From assembly GCA_030280995.1 (NCBI GenBank), contig JASXTE010000007.1, forward strand, positions 13,331,501 to 13,395,500: 64,000 bases of DNA, given 5' to 3'. Under the pieces are notes generated by a model. It worked only from the letters and a program-made list of their open reading frames with translations, was not told the DNA's origin and did no database searches. This document shows positions 41,799-52,641 of the stretch, piece after piece (position 1 is the stretch's first letter; every line of letters starts with the position of its first letter). A program made the position numbers and the translations under genes. Source of the stretch: Hemileia vastatrix. Its lineage: Eukaryota; Basidiomycota; Pucciniomycetes; Pucciniales; Zaghouaniaceae.

Positions 41799-42531
41799 GG
41801 ACCTCGAGGACGTGTTTCTTTACCTGGAGTGTGAATCTTTTCCCCGGCTGAGAACTTTTTCCTTGGATGTGAGCCTGTCTCTTTTCCTGTATTGTAGTTT
41901 AGTAGTTTTGTCGACGTTGTCTTAGTTTCTATTGTTTTGGATGGTGGACTTTGTCATATAATGAGCACTCTCTTTGCCATTTCCGTTTTCCCCATCCAAA
42001 TCTTTTTCTTTCTCTTTCTCTCGATTCTCTTTATCCCTTCCACTGCTCCTTCCTGTCCACTGCTTTCCCTTTTGGCCGCATCTGACAGTCTTTGCACTGT
42101 GTGGGGAGAATAGAGTCTTTTGTCCAGGTTATTTCCTTTTCTTTTCTGTTATCTTTTCTCTAATTCTCTTAGTCCTAACCACAGCAACTCAGACTTGTGT
42201 CCCTTATAGTTTTAGCACACGCTTTGTTGTAGTTACTTGTTGTTGTAAGGTGCACAGTTGCTGATTAACCTGTGTTTAGGTATGTTTGTTTTTGCAATGA
42301 TATCCAAATCTTTTTCTTTCTCTTTCTCTCTATTCTCTTTATCCCTTCCACTGCTCCTTCCTGTCCACTGCTTTCCCTTTTGGCCGCATCTGACAGTCTT
42401 TGCACTGTGTTGGGAGAATAGAATCTTTTGTCCAGTTTTAGAACACGCTTTGTTGTAGTTACTTGTTGTTGTAAGGTGCACAGTTGCTGATTAAACTGTG
42501 TTTAGCTTTCCTCTGTGCTAAAACTCCTTCA
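41799..42531 (+). repeat. Element X 5' LTR, 5' end missing
   Basis: 733 bp from GGACCTCGAGG to CTCCTTCA. Both R and S repeats are present twice. The left part is lost at the junction with the gag-like region. It is more diverged than the A-E LTRs. Confidence 0.92.
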
Positions 42532-42550
42532 GGTTATGGGCCCAGTTGCC
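42532..42550 (+). other. Primer binding site of element X
   Basis: The unchanged family primer site after the LTR. Confidence 0.84.
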
Positions 42551-42689
42551 TAAAGCACCTCTCTCAAGAATACTTACAACAAAACCGCTTACTGGACAAT
42601 AAAACAGCCTTTTCTCTCAGATTTTGGATCATCCTCTTCACATCTCATCTTCTTTCTCTCCAAATCTTTGCTGTTGACTCGACCAAATC

Positions 42690-44571
42690 ATGGCCGCCAA
42701 TTAGGATTCAAGTAGGGTTATGGACACCCGTCTCACTGACGAATCCTATGACACCTGGGAACACATTATGCGTCTTCACTTTGAAGTTCTGGATCTTTTT
42801 GGCATTGTTTCTGGACATGTCCCTGCCCCTGTTCCTCACAATGATGGTTCACCTTCAGACGCTGAAATCAAAGCTCAACTTGCTTTATGGATCAAAAATG
42901 ACACCAGGTGCAAGTATGAAATCATCACCAGATTGGATGATGTTAACAAGAAGCTGGTCAACACTTGCCACACCTCTGCTCAAATGTGGTCAGTTCTTGC
43001 AAGAAGACACGGCAGCAATAAAGTTGGATCACGGATTTCTCACTTTCTCTTTTTGAAGGAGGAGACCCCAAAACTCATGTTGATGCATTCAAAGGCATTA
43101 ACTTCCATATGATCCTCTCTGGGCTCATCAATTACCAGGAAATTCTCATTTATCTCTTCTTTAAAACTCTTCCACCCTCCTACAAACATTGGCGTGGTTT
43201 GCTCACCAGAGACAGACAGGAAATTGATCACCTGCATCTGGATGATGTTTTATCTTCTTTCCTGGATTACGCTGCTGATGACAAAGTTGTTGATGAATTT
43301 CACAATGCTATGTCAAATGTCAATGCTCACTCTGCCTCAGCTAAATCATCAAAATCATCCAAATCCAAGGCACGCAGCAAACTCTCATGTTCTGTTCATG
43401 GTCAAAATGTTGGACATGATGACAATCATTGCTTTGTTCAACATCCTGAACTCCGTCCCAAGAAGAACCAAGCCAACTCAGCTGCCCCATCAAAGGACAA
43501 TTCCAACAAAGCAACTCCTGTTCCCCCTCCTCAGGAAGAACAACCTGATGCCACGGCCAATTGTGCTTTTGTCTTCCCTTCTGATGAAGAATTTCTTTTT
43601 ACAGCTGTTGCTTGTTTGTCTGAAAAATCAAATTCTGACTGCATTATCAACGCTTCTGCTTCCATGGCTTCTCATTCCTCAAACCTTTCTCCAATTATTG
43701 ATTCTGGGGCCAGCTGTCATATGTTTAACAACAGAGACAGTTTTATCAGTTTTCAACCTGTCAACATTCGAATTCAACTTGCTGGTATTGGGAAATCAAT
43801 CTATGCAACTGGAAAAGGAACTGTTGCTGCTTCTGGAGGAATGGAAGGAAAAGTTTTCTTTTCTGATGCTCTTTATGTCCCTGATCTTGGAAGGAATCTC
43901 ATCTCCCTGGGACGTCTTTGGAGAACTGGTTGTCTTCTCATCCCTGCACCAGTTAATCCTACATCAAACTTCATTATTTCACGTAATGGAAAGAATTATA
44001 TGGGAGGAGTCATCTCCAATTCATTATTTGAAGTTTCTGTGGTTCCACAAGGCATGTCTCCCCCTAATTCCTCAGCTCTCTATGCAAAAGCTTCAAGTCA
44101 GTCTCTAACTCTCTGGCACAACAGATTAGGACATCCCTACGCCCCATATATTCAAAAACTTTTTAATGGAATGGAATCTGATGTATCTAGTTCTAGTTTG
44201 TCTGATTCTGAAATGCATTTTTGTGAACCGTGTGTGTTGGGTAAACAAACCCATGCTTCCTTTCCTGGCCAGTTGCCTGTTGCCAAAAATCCTCTTGAAG
44301 TTGTACACACAGATTTATCTGGGAAAATTCAGCCTCCTTCTTTTGATGGTTCTCAGTATTACCTTAAGTTCACTGATCAGGCCACTTCATACCGTCATGT
44401 TTACCTTCTTTCCTCAAAAGCCCAAGTATTCAAATATTTCTTGGAATATAAGGCATCTGTAGAGCTGCAATCTGGCTTCAAAATCAAAAAGCTTGTTTGT
44501 GACGGTGGTGGTGAGTATATCAACTCTAGTCTGGTCAACTTTCTTAAACAACATGGCATTGCTCTTCAAGT
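42690..44571 (+). pseudogene. Gag-Pol of element X, decayed and cut in integrase
   Basis: The start codon is followed by a stop after four codons (AAT TAG), and AGTAGG holds another out-of-frame change. A deletion of about 19 bp near 43050 shifts the Gag frame; element Z shares it. From about 43200 to 44571 the frame is clean through the zinc finger, DSGA protease and integrase D548 and D611 equivalents. It is cut at HGIALQV before the integrase Glu, where the 5' LTR of element E begins. The contrast between the decayed first 500 bp and the clean rest may reflect gene conversion from a younger copy. Confidence 0.9.
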
Positions 44572-45486
44572 TGTTGAAATTTCTGCCTCTAATACCTAAC
44601 CCATTCCTTACTCCAGCTTCTTACCATCGTCTCAAGTCATTCTCCTTGCTCATATCCTCTTTTCCTGACCTTTTCCGCCGAGGAACTTCAAAGATACGAG
44701 CTCCAGCATCAAGAACAACATTTCTTTCCCACCCGGAGTCAATGTATTGATTCTGGACCTCGAGGACGTGTTTCTTTACCTGGAGTGTGAATCTTTTCCC
44801 CGGCTGGGAACTTTTTCCTTGGATGTGAACCTGTCTCTTTTTCTGTATTGTAGTTTAGTAGTTTTGTCGACGTCGTGTTAGTTTCTATTGTTTTGGATGG
44901 TGGACTTTGTCATATAATGAGGCCTCTCTTTGCCATTTCCGTTTTCCCCATCCAAATCTTTTTCTTTCTCTTTTTCTCTATTCTCTTTATCCCTTCCACT
45001 GCTTCTTCCTGTCCACTGCTTTCCCTTTTGGCCGCATCTGACAGTCTTTGCACTGTGTGGGGAGAATAGAGTCTTTTGTCCAGGTTCTTTCCTTTTCTTT
45101 TCTGTTATCTTTTCTCTAATTCTTTTAGTCCTAACCACAGCAGCTCACACTTGTGTCCCTTATAGTTTTAGCACACGCTTTGTTGTAGTTACTTGTTGTT
45201 GTAAGGTGCACAGTTGCTGATTGACCTGTGTTTAGGTATGTTTGTTTTTGCAATCCATCCAAATCTTTTTCTTTCTCTTTTTCTCTATTCTCTTTATCCC
45301 TTCCACTGCTTCTTCCTGTCCACTGCTTTCCCTTTTGGCCGCATCTGACAGTCTTTGCACTGTGTGGGGAGAATAGAGTCTTTTGTCCAGTTTTAGCACA
45401 CGCTTTGTTGTAGTTACTTGTTGTTGTAAGGTGCACAGTTGCTGATTGACCTGTGTTTAGCTTTCCTCTGTGCTAAAACTTCTACA
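44572..45486 (+). repeat. Element E 5' LTR, 915 bp
   Basis: Full layout of R and S repeats, C/C' subtype end (CCTCTGTG...CTTCTACA). Private marks include ATAATGAGGCC and CTCTTTTTCTC. Confidence 0.94.
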
Positions 45487-45505
45487 GGTTATGGGCCCAG
45501 TTGCC
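45487..45505 (+). other. Primer binding site of element E
   Basis: Same 19 bp as in the other copies. Confidence 0.85.
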
Positions 45506-45644
45506 TAAAGCACCTCTCTCAAGAATACTTACAACAAAACTGCTTACTGGACAATAAAACAGCCTTTTCTCTCAGATTTTGGATCATCCTCTTCACATCT
45601 CATCTTCTTTCTCTCCAAATCTTTGCTGTTGACTCGACCAAATC

Positions 45645-48600
45645 ATGGCCTCCAATCAGGATTCAAGTAAGGTTATGGTCACCCCTCTTACTGACGAATC
45701 CTATGACACCTGGGAACACATTATGCGTCTTCACTTTGAAGTTCTGGATCTTTTTGGCATTGTTTCTGGACAAGTCCCTGCCCCTGTTCCTCACAATGAT
45801 GGTTCACCTTCAGACGCTGAAATCAAAGCTCAACTTGCTTTATGGATCAAAAATGACACCAGGTGCAGGTATGAAATCATCACCAGATTGGATGATGTTA
45901 ACAAGAAGCTGGTCAACACTTGCCACACCTCTGCTCAAATGTGGTCTGTTCTTGCAAGAAGACACGCCAGCAATAAAGTTGGATCACGGATTTCTCACTT
46001 TCTCTCTATGGTTACTCTTTCTCTTTCTGAAGGAGGAGACCCCAAAACTCATGTTGATGCATTCAAAGGCATTAACTTCCATATGATCCGTTCTGGGCTC
46101 ATCATTCCCCAGGAAATTCTTATTTATCTCTTTTTTGCCACTCTTCCACCTTCCTTCAAACATTGGCGTGGTTTGCTCACCAGAGACAGACAGGAAATTG
46201 ATCACCTGCATCTGGATGATGTTTTATCTTCTTTCCTGGATTACGCTGCTGATGACAAAGTTGTTGATGAATTTCACAATGCTATGTCAAATGTCAATGC
46301 TCACTCTGCCTCAGCCAAATCATCAAAATCATCCAAATCCAAGGCACGCAGCAAACTCTCATGTTCTGTTCATGGTCAAAATGTTGGACATGATGACAAT
46401 CATTGCTTTGTTCAACATCCTGAACTGCGTCCCAAGAAGAACCAAGCCAACTCAGCTGCCCCATCAAAGGACAATTCCAACAAAGCAACTCCTGTTCCCC
46501 CTCCTCAGGAAGAACAACCTGATGCCACGGCCAATTGTGCTTTTGTCTTCCCTTCTGATGAAGAATTTCTTTTTACAGCTGTTGCCTGCTTGTCTGAAAA
46601 ATCAAATTCTGACTGCATTATCAACGCTTCTGCTTCCATGGCTTCTCATTCCTCAAACCTTTCTCCAATTATTGATTCTGGGGCCAGCTGTCATATGTTT
46701 AACAACAGAGACAGTTTCATCACCTTTCAACCTGTCAACATTCGAATTCAACTTGCTGGTATTGGGAAATCAATCTATGCAACTGGAAAAGGAACTGTTG
46801 CTGCTTCTGGAGGAATGGAAGGAAAAGTTTTCTTTTCTGATGCTCTTTATGTCCCTGATCTTGGAAGGAATCTCATCTCCCTGGGACGTCTTTGGAGAAC
46901 TGGTTGTCTTCTCATCCCTGCACCAGTTAATCCTATATCAAACTTCATTATTTCACGTAATGGAAAGAATTATATGGGAGGAGTCATCTCCAATTCATTA
47001 TTTGAAGTTTCTGTGGTTCCACAAGGCATGTCTCCCCCTAATTCCTCAGCTCTCTATGCAAAAGCTTCAAGTCAGTCTCTAACTCTCTGGCACAACAGAT
47101 TAGGACATCCATACGCCCCATATATTCAAAAACTTTTTAATGGAATGGCATCTGATGTATCTAGTTCTAGTTTGTCTGATTCTGAAATGCATTTTTGTGA
47201 ACCGTGTGTGTTGGGTAAACAAACCCATGCTTCCTTTCCTGGCCAGTTGCCTGTTGCCAAAAATCCTCTTGAAGTTATCCACACGGATTTATCTGGGAAA
47301 ATTCAACCTCCTTCTTTTGATGGTTCTCAGTATTACCTTAAGTTCACTGATCAGGCCACTTCATACCGTCATGTTTACCTTCTTTCCTCAAAAGCCCAAG
47401 TATTCAAATATTTCTTGGAATACAAGGCATCTGTAGAGCTGCAATCTGGCTTCAAAATCAAAAAGCTTGTTTGTGACGGTGGTGGTGAGTATATCAACTC
47501 TAGTCTGGTCAACTTTCTTAAACAACATGGCATTGCTCTTCAAGTTACGGCTCCTTACACTCCCCAACAAAATCCAATTTCTGAGAGAGGAAACCGTATT
47601 ACCACTGAAAAATCCAAAACCATGATGTTTCATTCTAATGCACCAATTCACCTATGGTCTGAAGCAGTTAAAACAGCAGTATATCTTGAAAACAGATTGC
47701 CAACCAAAGCTCTTCAAAACAAATCAACTCCTTTTGAAGCCTGGAATAAATCCAAACCCAGAGTCTCACACCTCAGAGTTTTTGGTTGTGCTTGCTATGC
47801 TTTTCTTGATAAACATCAATGTCCTGGAAAGTTTTCAGCTAATGCCAGAAAGTGTGTCATGCTTGGATATGAAGTTGGAACAACAAATTATCGTGTTTGG
47901 GATCTTGAGCTTAAAAAGATTGTTATTGCCAAATCTGTGGCCTTCAATGAAAATTTCTTCCCCTTTCTTGACTCCAGATTTAAGCGCCCTCAATGGTCAC
48001 AACTGATGAAGCAAATTCCAGATCAAATTCATGACAGTCAACCACTTCCAACACCTGGACTTTCCTTTTCTCCAGCTCAATCTCCTTCTGAGTCTCCAAC
48101 TCCTGATCCATCCTCAGGAAACATTTCTGATTCACATTCTGAAGATAATTCTTCTTCTTCTTCTTCCTCTGATTTTCACATGTCCGGCACACCTTCCAAT
48201 TCAACTCCTTGTCCTTCACCTGGCCACTTAACAAGATTACCTCATTCCAATGTCCCAGATGAAGAAGGTTCAAGTCAATCTGATCCATCATATTCATCAA
48301 TTGAGCCAGACAATCCAGCAGATCCTGATTATGTTCCCTCATCACAATCCCCCAGTTATTCTGACAACTCTTCAGCTGAAACATCCACTCCTGAACATTT
48401 ACGTCAGATTTATTATGATCATTATCAACATGATTCCTACTCTGATTCTCCTGATCCTCTTGGGTTATATGCAGCAAATGCCTTTGCTTTCTCTCTAGAA
48501 GCTCCCTTGCTAGCTCATGAAATTCCTGAACCCCAGTGTTATAAGCAAGCAATCTATTCCAAATATTCAGCAGAATGGGCAGAGGCTGTGAAACATGAAC

Positions 48601-50126
48601 ATCAAGCACTTCAGCGTTGTAACACTTGGAAAATTGTCCCCAGGCCTGAAAAAGCTAATGTAATTGGCTGCAGGTGGGTTTTCAGGGTTAAACCTAATGC
48701 TGATGGTGGTGTTTCCAAGTTCAAAGCCCGTTGTGTAGCAAAAGGATATTCTCAAATCCTAGGAATAGATTTTCATGAAACTTTTGCACCCACTGGACGG
48801 ATCACTTCTCTCAGGACCATTCTTTCTTTAGCAGCTTATTTTGACTGGGATGTTCATCAAATGGATGTAGTGGCAGCTTTTCTCCAGGGAAACTTAAATG
48901 AAACTGTTTATATGGAACAACCTGAAGGAACACTAACTGCTGGAAATGAAGGTAAAGTTTGCCAATTGTTGCGTCCTCTTTATGGCATCAAACAAGCTCC
49001 CTTTTGCTGGAATTCACGTATAAATGACTACTTGTGCAAGCTCAACTTCTCCCCCCTTAAGTGTGATCAGTGTGTGTATGTTTGGAGAAACAAATCACAA
49101 ATCTGTATCATTTATCTTCATGTTGATGATATGGTCATTACTGGTAATCATTTTCTTTGGTTCAAAGACAAAATCAAAACTGAATTTGAGATGGATGATC
49201 TTGGTCCTGCCACTTGGATTTTGGGAATGCGTCTCACCAGGAACAGAACAGCACGTACTCTTTCTTTATCACAAGATTCTTATGCTGAAAAAGTTTTGTC
49301 CAACTGGAATATGGCCAACTGTAATCCCTGTCTTACTCCCTTATCCCCAAATGATTATCCTGTCAAAGCAACCAGTGAAGAAATTGCTGAATTCAATGCT
49401 CTGAAAATCAATTACCGCTCTGCTATTGGTGCACTCAACTATTTGTCTGTTGCAACAAGACCTGATCTCCCTTTTGCAGTTGGTGCATTATCTCAACATC
49501 TCATTGAACCAGGTATCAAACACTGGCTTGCTGTCAAACACACTTTCAGATATCTGCGTGCCACTTCATCATCATCTCTCACTTTTGGAGGAAAATGCCC
49601 AATTCCAAATCATCCATCACTCTGTCCTCTTATTTACTCTGACACTGATTATGCTGGGGATCCTGATACCAGGCGCTCAACTGGAGGGTATGTTGCCATA
49701 CTCAATGGAGGAGCTATTTCCTGGAGTTCTAAAAAGCAGCAAGTTGTCACTATCTCTAGTACTGAAGCTGAGTTCAGAGGCATTGTGGATGCTGGATGTG
49801 AAGCAATCTGGCTGACTAAATTACTTACTTCCTTCAATATTCCTAAGTCACCTTCACCTTTAATCCTTGCTGACAATGCCAGTTCCATTTCACAATGCAA
49901 GGATTCACTCAGATACCGTCAAAGATCAAAACATGTGGACACTCAACTTTGTTGGATTACTGAAAGCATCAACAAAAATCATTTTCAGCTTCAACACATT
50001 TCAACTGAACACATGGTGGCTGATCTTCTTACAAAATCTTTAGGAAAAGTCAAGCTGTCTTATCTCCTCAAACTCATGGGTCTGGTATTAAGGGGGGGTG
50101 TTGAAATTTCTGCCTCTAATACCTAA
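45645..50126 (+). CDS. Gag-Pol polyprotein of copia element E
   Basis: An uninterrupted 1493-codon frame with the same domain order and catalytic residues as C'. One Pro codon is missing where the linker serine run begins (DNSSSSSS against DNSPSSSSSS). Private changes include Arg to Cys in KHQCPGKF, Thr to Ile in VNPISNF and Ser to Pro in RPDLPFAV at the RNase H boundary. The last of these lies in a conserved stretch and could weaken activity. The stop is TAA inside the 3' LTR, where C' has TGA. Confidence 0.95.
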   Translation: MASNQDSSKVMVTPLTDESYDTWEHIMRLHFEVLDLFGIVSGQVPAPVPHNDGSPSDAEIKAQLALWIKNDTRCRYEIITRLDDVNKKLVNTCHTSAQMWSVLARRHASNKVGSRISHFLSMVTLSLSEGGDPKTHVDAFKGINFHMIRSGLIIPQEILIYLFFATLPPSFKHWRGLLTRDRQEIDHLHLDDVLSSFLDYAADDKVVDEFHNAMSNVNAHSASAKSSKSSKSKARSKLSCSVHGQNVGHDDNHCFVQHPELRPKKNQANSAAPSKDNSNKATPVPPPQEEQPDATANCAFVFPSDEEFLFTAVACLSEKSNSDCIINASASMASHSSNLSPIIDSGASCHMFNNRDSFITFQPVNIRIQLAGIGKSIYATGKGTVAASGGMEGKVFFSDALYVPDLGRNLISLGRLWRTGCLLIPAPVNPISNFIISRNGKNYMGGVISNSLFEVSVVPQGMSPPNSSALYAKASSQSLTLWHNRLGHPYAPYIQKLFNGMASDVSSSSLSDSEMHFCEPCVLGKQTHASFPGQLPVAKNPLEVIHTDLSGKIQPPSFDGSQYYLKFTDQATSYRHVYLLSSKAQVFKYFLEYKASVELQSGFKIKKLVCDGGGEYINSSLVNFLKQHGIALQVTAPYTPQQNPISERGNRITTEKSKTMMFHSNAPIHLWSEAVKTAVYLENRLPTKALQNKSTPFEAWNKSKPRVSHLRVFGCACYAFLDKHQCPGKFSANARKCVMLGYEVGTTNYRVWDLELKKIVIAKSVAFNENFFPFLDSRFKRPQWSQLMKQIPDQIHDSQPLPTPGLSFSPAQSPSESPTPDPSSGNISDSHSEDNSSSSSSSDFHMSGTPSNSTPCPSPGHLTRLPHSNVPDEEGSSQSDPSYSSIEPDNPADPDYVPSSQSPSYSDNSSAETSTPEHLRQIYYDHYQHDSYSDSPDPLGLYAANAFAFSLEAPLLAHEIPEPQCYKQAIYSKYSAEWAEAVKHEHQALQRCNTWKIVPRPEKANVIGCRWVFRVKPNADGGVSKFKARCVAKGYSQILGIDFHETFAPTGRITSLRTILSLAAYFDWDVHQMDVVAAFLQGNLNETVYMEQPEGTLTAGNEGKVCQLLRPLYGIKQAPFCWNSRINDYLCKLNFSPLKCDQCVYVWRNKSQICIIYLHVDDMVITGNHFLWFKDKIKTEFEMDDLGPATWILGMRLTRNRTARTLSLSQDSYAEKVLSNWNMANCNPCLTPLSPNDYPVKATSEEIAEFNALKINYRSAIGALNYLSVATRPDLPFAVGALSQHLIEPGIKHWLAVKHTFRYLRATSSSSLTFGGKCPIPNHPSLCPLIYSDTDYAGDPDTRRSTGGYVAILNGGAISWSSKKQQVVTISSTEAEFRGIVDAGCEAIWLTKLLTSFNIPKSPSPLILADNASSISQCKDSLRYRQRSKHVDTQLCWITESINKNHFQLQHISTEHMVADLLTKSLGKVKLSYLLKLMGLVLRGGVEISASNT
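50090..50098 (+). other. Polypurine tract of element E
   Basis: AAGGGGGGG directly before the 3' LTR. Confidence 0.88.
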
Positions 50127-50706
50127 CCCATTCCTTACTCCAGCTTCTTACCATCGTCTCAAGTCATTCTCCTTGCTCATATCCTCTTTTCCTGACCTTT
50201 TCCGCCGAGGAACTTCAAAGATACGAGCTCCAGCATCAAGAACAACATTTCTTTCCCACCCGGAGTCAATGTATTGATTCTGGACCTCGAGGACATGTTT
50301 CTTTACCTGGAGTGTGAATCTTTTCCCCGGCTGGGAACTTTTTCCTTGGATGTGAACCTGTCTCTTTTTCTGTATTGTAGTTTAGTAGTTTTGTCGACGT
50401 CGTGTTAGTTTCTATTGTTTTGGATGGTGGACTTTGTCATATAATGAGGCCTCTCTTTGCCATTTCCGTTTTCCCCATCCAAATCTTTTTCTTTCTCTTT
50501 TTCTCTATTCTCTTTATCCCTTCCACTGCTTCTTCCTGTCCACTGCTTTCCCTTTTGGCCGCATCTGACAGTCTTTGCACTGTGTGGGGAGAATAGAGTC
50601 TTTTGTCCAGTTTTAGCACACGCTTTGTTGTAGTTACTTGTTGTTGTAAGGTGCACAGTTGCTGATTGACCTGTGTTTAGCTTTCCTTTGTGCTAAAACT
50701 TCTTCA
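50099..50706 (+). repeat. Element E 3' LTR, 608-bp short chimeric form
   Basis: It starts as an E-type LTR (GCTCATATCC, ATAATGAGGCC, CTCTTTTTCTC) but ends as an A/B/D-type LTR (CCTTTGTG...CTTCTTCA). It keeps one R and one S repeat and lacks 308 bp, exactly the R1-R2 offset. One unequal crossover between R1 of one LTR and R2 of another would explain both facts. Confidence 0.93.
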
Positions 50707-51497
50707 CTCCCTTATCTCCAAATGATTATCCTGTCAAAGCAACCAGTGAAGAAATTGCTGAATTCAATGCTCTGAAAATCAATTACCGCTCTGCTATTGG
50801 TGCACTCAACTATTTGTCTGTTGCAACAAGACCTGATCTCTCTTTTGCAGTTGGTGCGTTATCTCAACATCTCATTGAACCAGGTATCAAACACTGGCTT
50901 GCTGTCAAACACACTTTCAGATATCTGCGTGCCACTTCATCATCATCTCTCACTTTTGGAGGAAAATGCCCAATTCCAAATCATCCATCACTCTGTCCTC
51001 TTATTTACTCTGACACTGATTATGCTGGGGATCCTGATACCAGGCACTCAACTGGAGGGTATGTTGCCATACTCAATGGAGGAGCTATTTCCTGGAGCTC
51101 TAAAAAGCAGCAAGTTTTCACTATCTCTAGTACTGAAACTGAGTTCAGAGGCATTGTGGATTCTGGATGTGAAGCAATCTGGCTGACTAAATTACTTACT
51201 TCCTTCAATATTCCTAAATCACCTTCACCTTTAATCCTTGCTGACAATGCCAGTTCCATTTCACAATGCAAGGATTCACTCAGATACCGTCAAAGATCAA
51301 AACATGTGGACACTCAACTTTGTTGGATTACTGAAAGCATCAACAAAAATCATTTTCAGCTTCAACACATTTCAACTGAACACATGGTGGCTGATCTTCT
51401 TACAAAATCTTTGGGAAAAGTCAAGCTGTCTTATCTCCTCAAACTCATGGGTCTGGTATTAAGGGGGGGTGTTGAAATTTCTGCCTCTAATACCTGA
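50707..51497 (+). pseudogene. Element W: 3' end of copia pol (RNase H)
   Basis: Family sequence begins abruptly at CTCCCTTATC (TPLSPNDY, about residue 1232) after the 3' LTR of E and runs in frame to the stop in its own LTR. RNase H residues equivalent to D1334, E1375 and D1411 are present. Substitutions include STETEF for STEAEF and DSGCE for DAGCE. The upstream part of this element is not next to it. Confidence 0.92.
51461..51469 (+). other. Polypurine tract of element W
   Basis: AAGGGGGGG directly before the LTR. Confidence 0.87.
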
Positions 51498-52368
51498 CCC
51501 ATTCCTTACTCCAGCTTCTTACCATCGTCTCAAGTCATTCTCCTTGCTCATATCCTCTTTTCCTGACCTTTTCCGCCAAGGAACTTCAAAGATACAAGCT
51601 CCAGCATCAAGAACAACATTTCTTTCCCACCCGGAGTCAATGTATTGATTCTGGACCTTGAGGACGTGTTTCTTTACCTGGAGTGTGAATCTTTTCCCCG
51701 GCTGAGAACTTTTTCCTTGGATGTGAACCTGTCTCTTTTTCTGTATTGTAGTTTAGTATTTTTGTCGACGTCGTGTTAGTTTCTATTGTTTTGGATAGTG
51801 GACTTTGTCATATAATGAGGCCTCTCTTTGCCATTTCCGTTTTCCCCATCCAAATCTTTTTCTTTCTCTTTTTCTCTATTCTCTTTATCCCTTCCACTGC
51901 TTTCCCTTTTGGCTGCATCTGACAGTCTTTGCACTGTGTGGGGAGAATAGAGTCTTTTGTCCAGGTTATTTCCTTTTCTTTTCTGTTATCTTTTCTCTAA
52001 TTCTTTTAGTCCTAACCACAGCAGCTCACACTCGTGTCCCTTATAGTTTTAGCACACGCTTTGTTGTAGTTACTTGTTGTTGTAAGGTGCACAGTTGCTG
52101 ATTGACCTGTGTTTAGGTATGTTTGTTTTTGCAATGAAATCCAAATCTTTTTCTTTCTCTTTTTCTCTATTCTCTTTATCCCTTCCACTGCTTCTTCCTG
52201 TCCACTGCTTTCCCTTTTGGCCGCATCTGAAAGTCTTTGCACTGTGTGGGGAGAATAGAGTCTTTTGTCCAGTTTTAGCACACGCTTTGTTGTAGTTACT
52301 TGTTGTTGTAAGGTGCACAGTTGCTGATTGACCTGTGTTTAGCTTTCCTCTGTGCTAAAACTTCTTCA
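51470..52368 (+). repeat. Element W 3' LTR, 899 bp
   Basis: Full layout, except for a 17-bp deletion in R1 between short direct repeats (CACTGCTT). The right flank is AAATA, in AT-rich family 2 leader. Confidence 0.93.
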
Positions 52369-52641
52369 AAATACTTTTATTTTATCTCTTATTTTTCTTT
52401 CAATGAGTTAAATAACAACTGATTAAATATTAATATTTCCTTTTCTCTCAGTTCAAGTTATACAAACATTGGCTGACCTAAGTGCTACTACTGCCCATGA
52501 AGAGGAGCTGGTCCTAATTGATTATGATGAGACTTCTGTAAGTTCTCCTTTGACTGCCAAACTTTTTCAAATTTATCAATTATTGAACCAAACAAGATGT
52601 AGAAATGCAGGAGGCAGAGATAAAGAATAGAAGACTCCTCT
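52369..52641 (+). pseudogene. Family 2 gag start, third copy, decayed
   Basis: After a T-rich tract ending CTCTCAG (about 52450), a short frame reads TLADLSATTAHEEELVLIDY, then DETSVSSPL. This aligns with the gag-like starts at 40240 (SLANSMDN...) and 56402 (NLAEKMDN..., IDYDADTVSSS). The codon in the ATG position is ATA. A stop follows near 52627. A solo LTR interrupts the sequence at 52642, and 44 more bases follow at 53769-53812. Confidence 0.6.
52637..52641. repeat. Target-site duplication CCTCT, left copy
   Basis: CCTCT precedes the inverted solo LTR and is repeated at 53769-53773. Confidence 0.85.

Larger units (their letters stand above)
44572..50706 (+). mobile_element. Copia element E, intact frame, unequal LTRs
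   Basis: It has a 5' LTR of 915 bp, an interior of 4612 bp and a 3' LTR of only 608 bp. The flanks are CAAGT (left, pol of X) and CTCCC (right, pol of W), which do not match. The interior is of the C/C' subtype. Confidence 0.94.
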
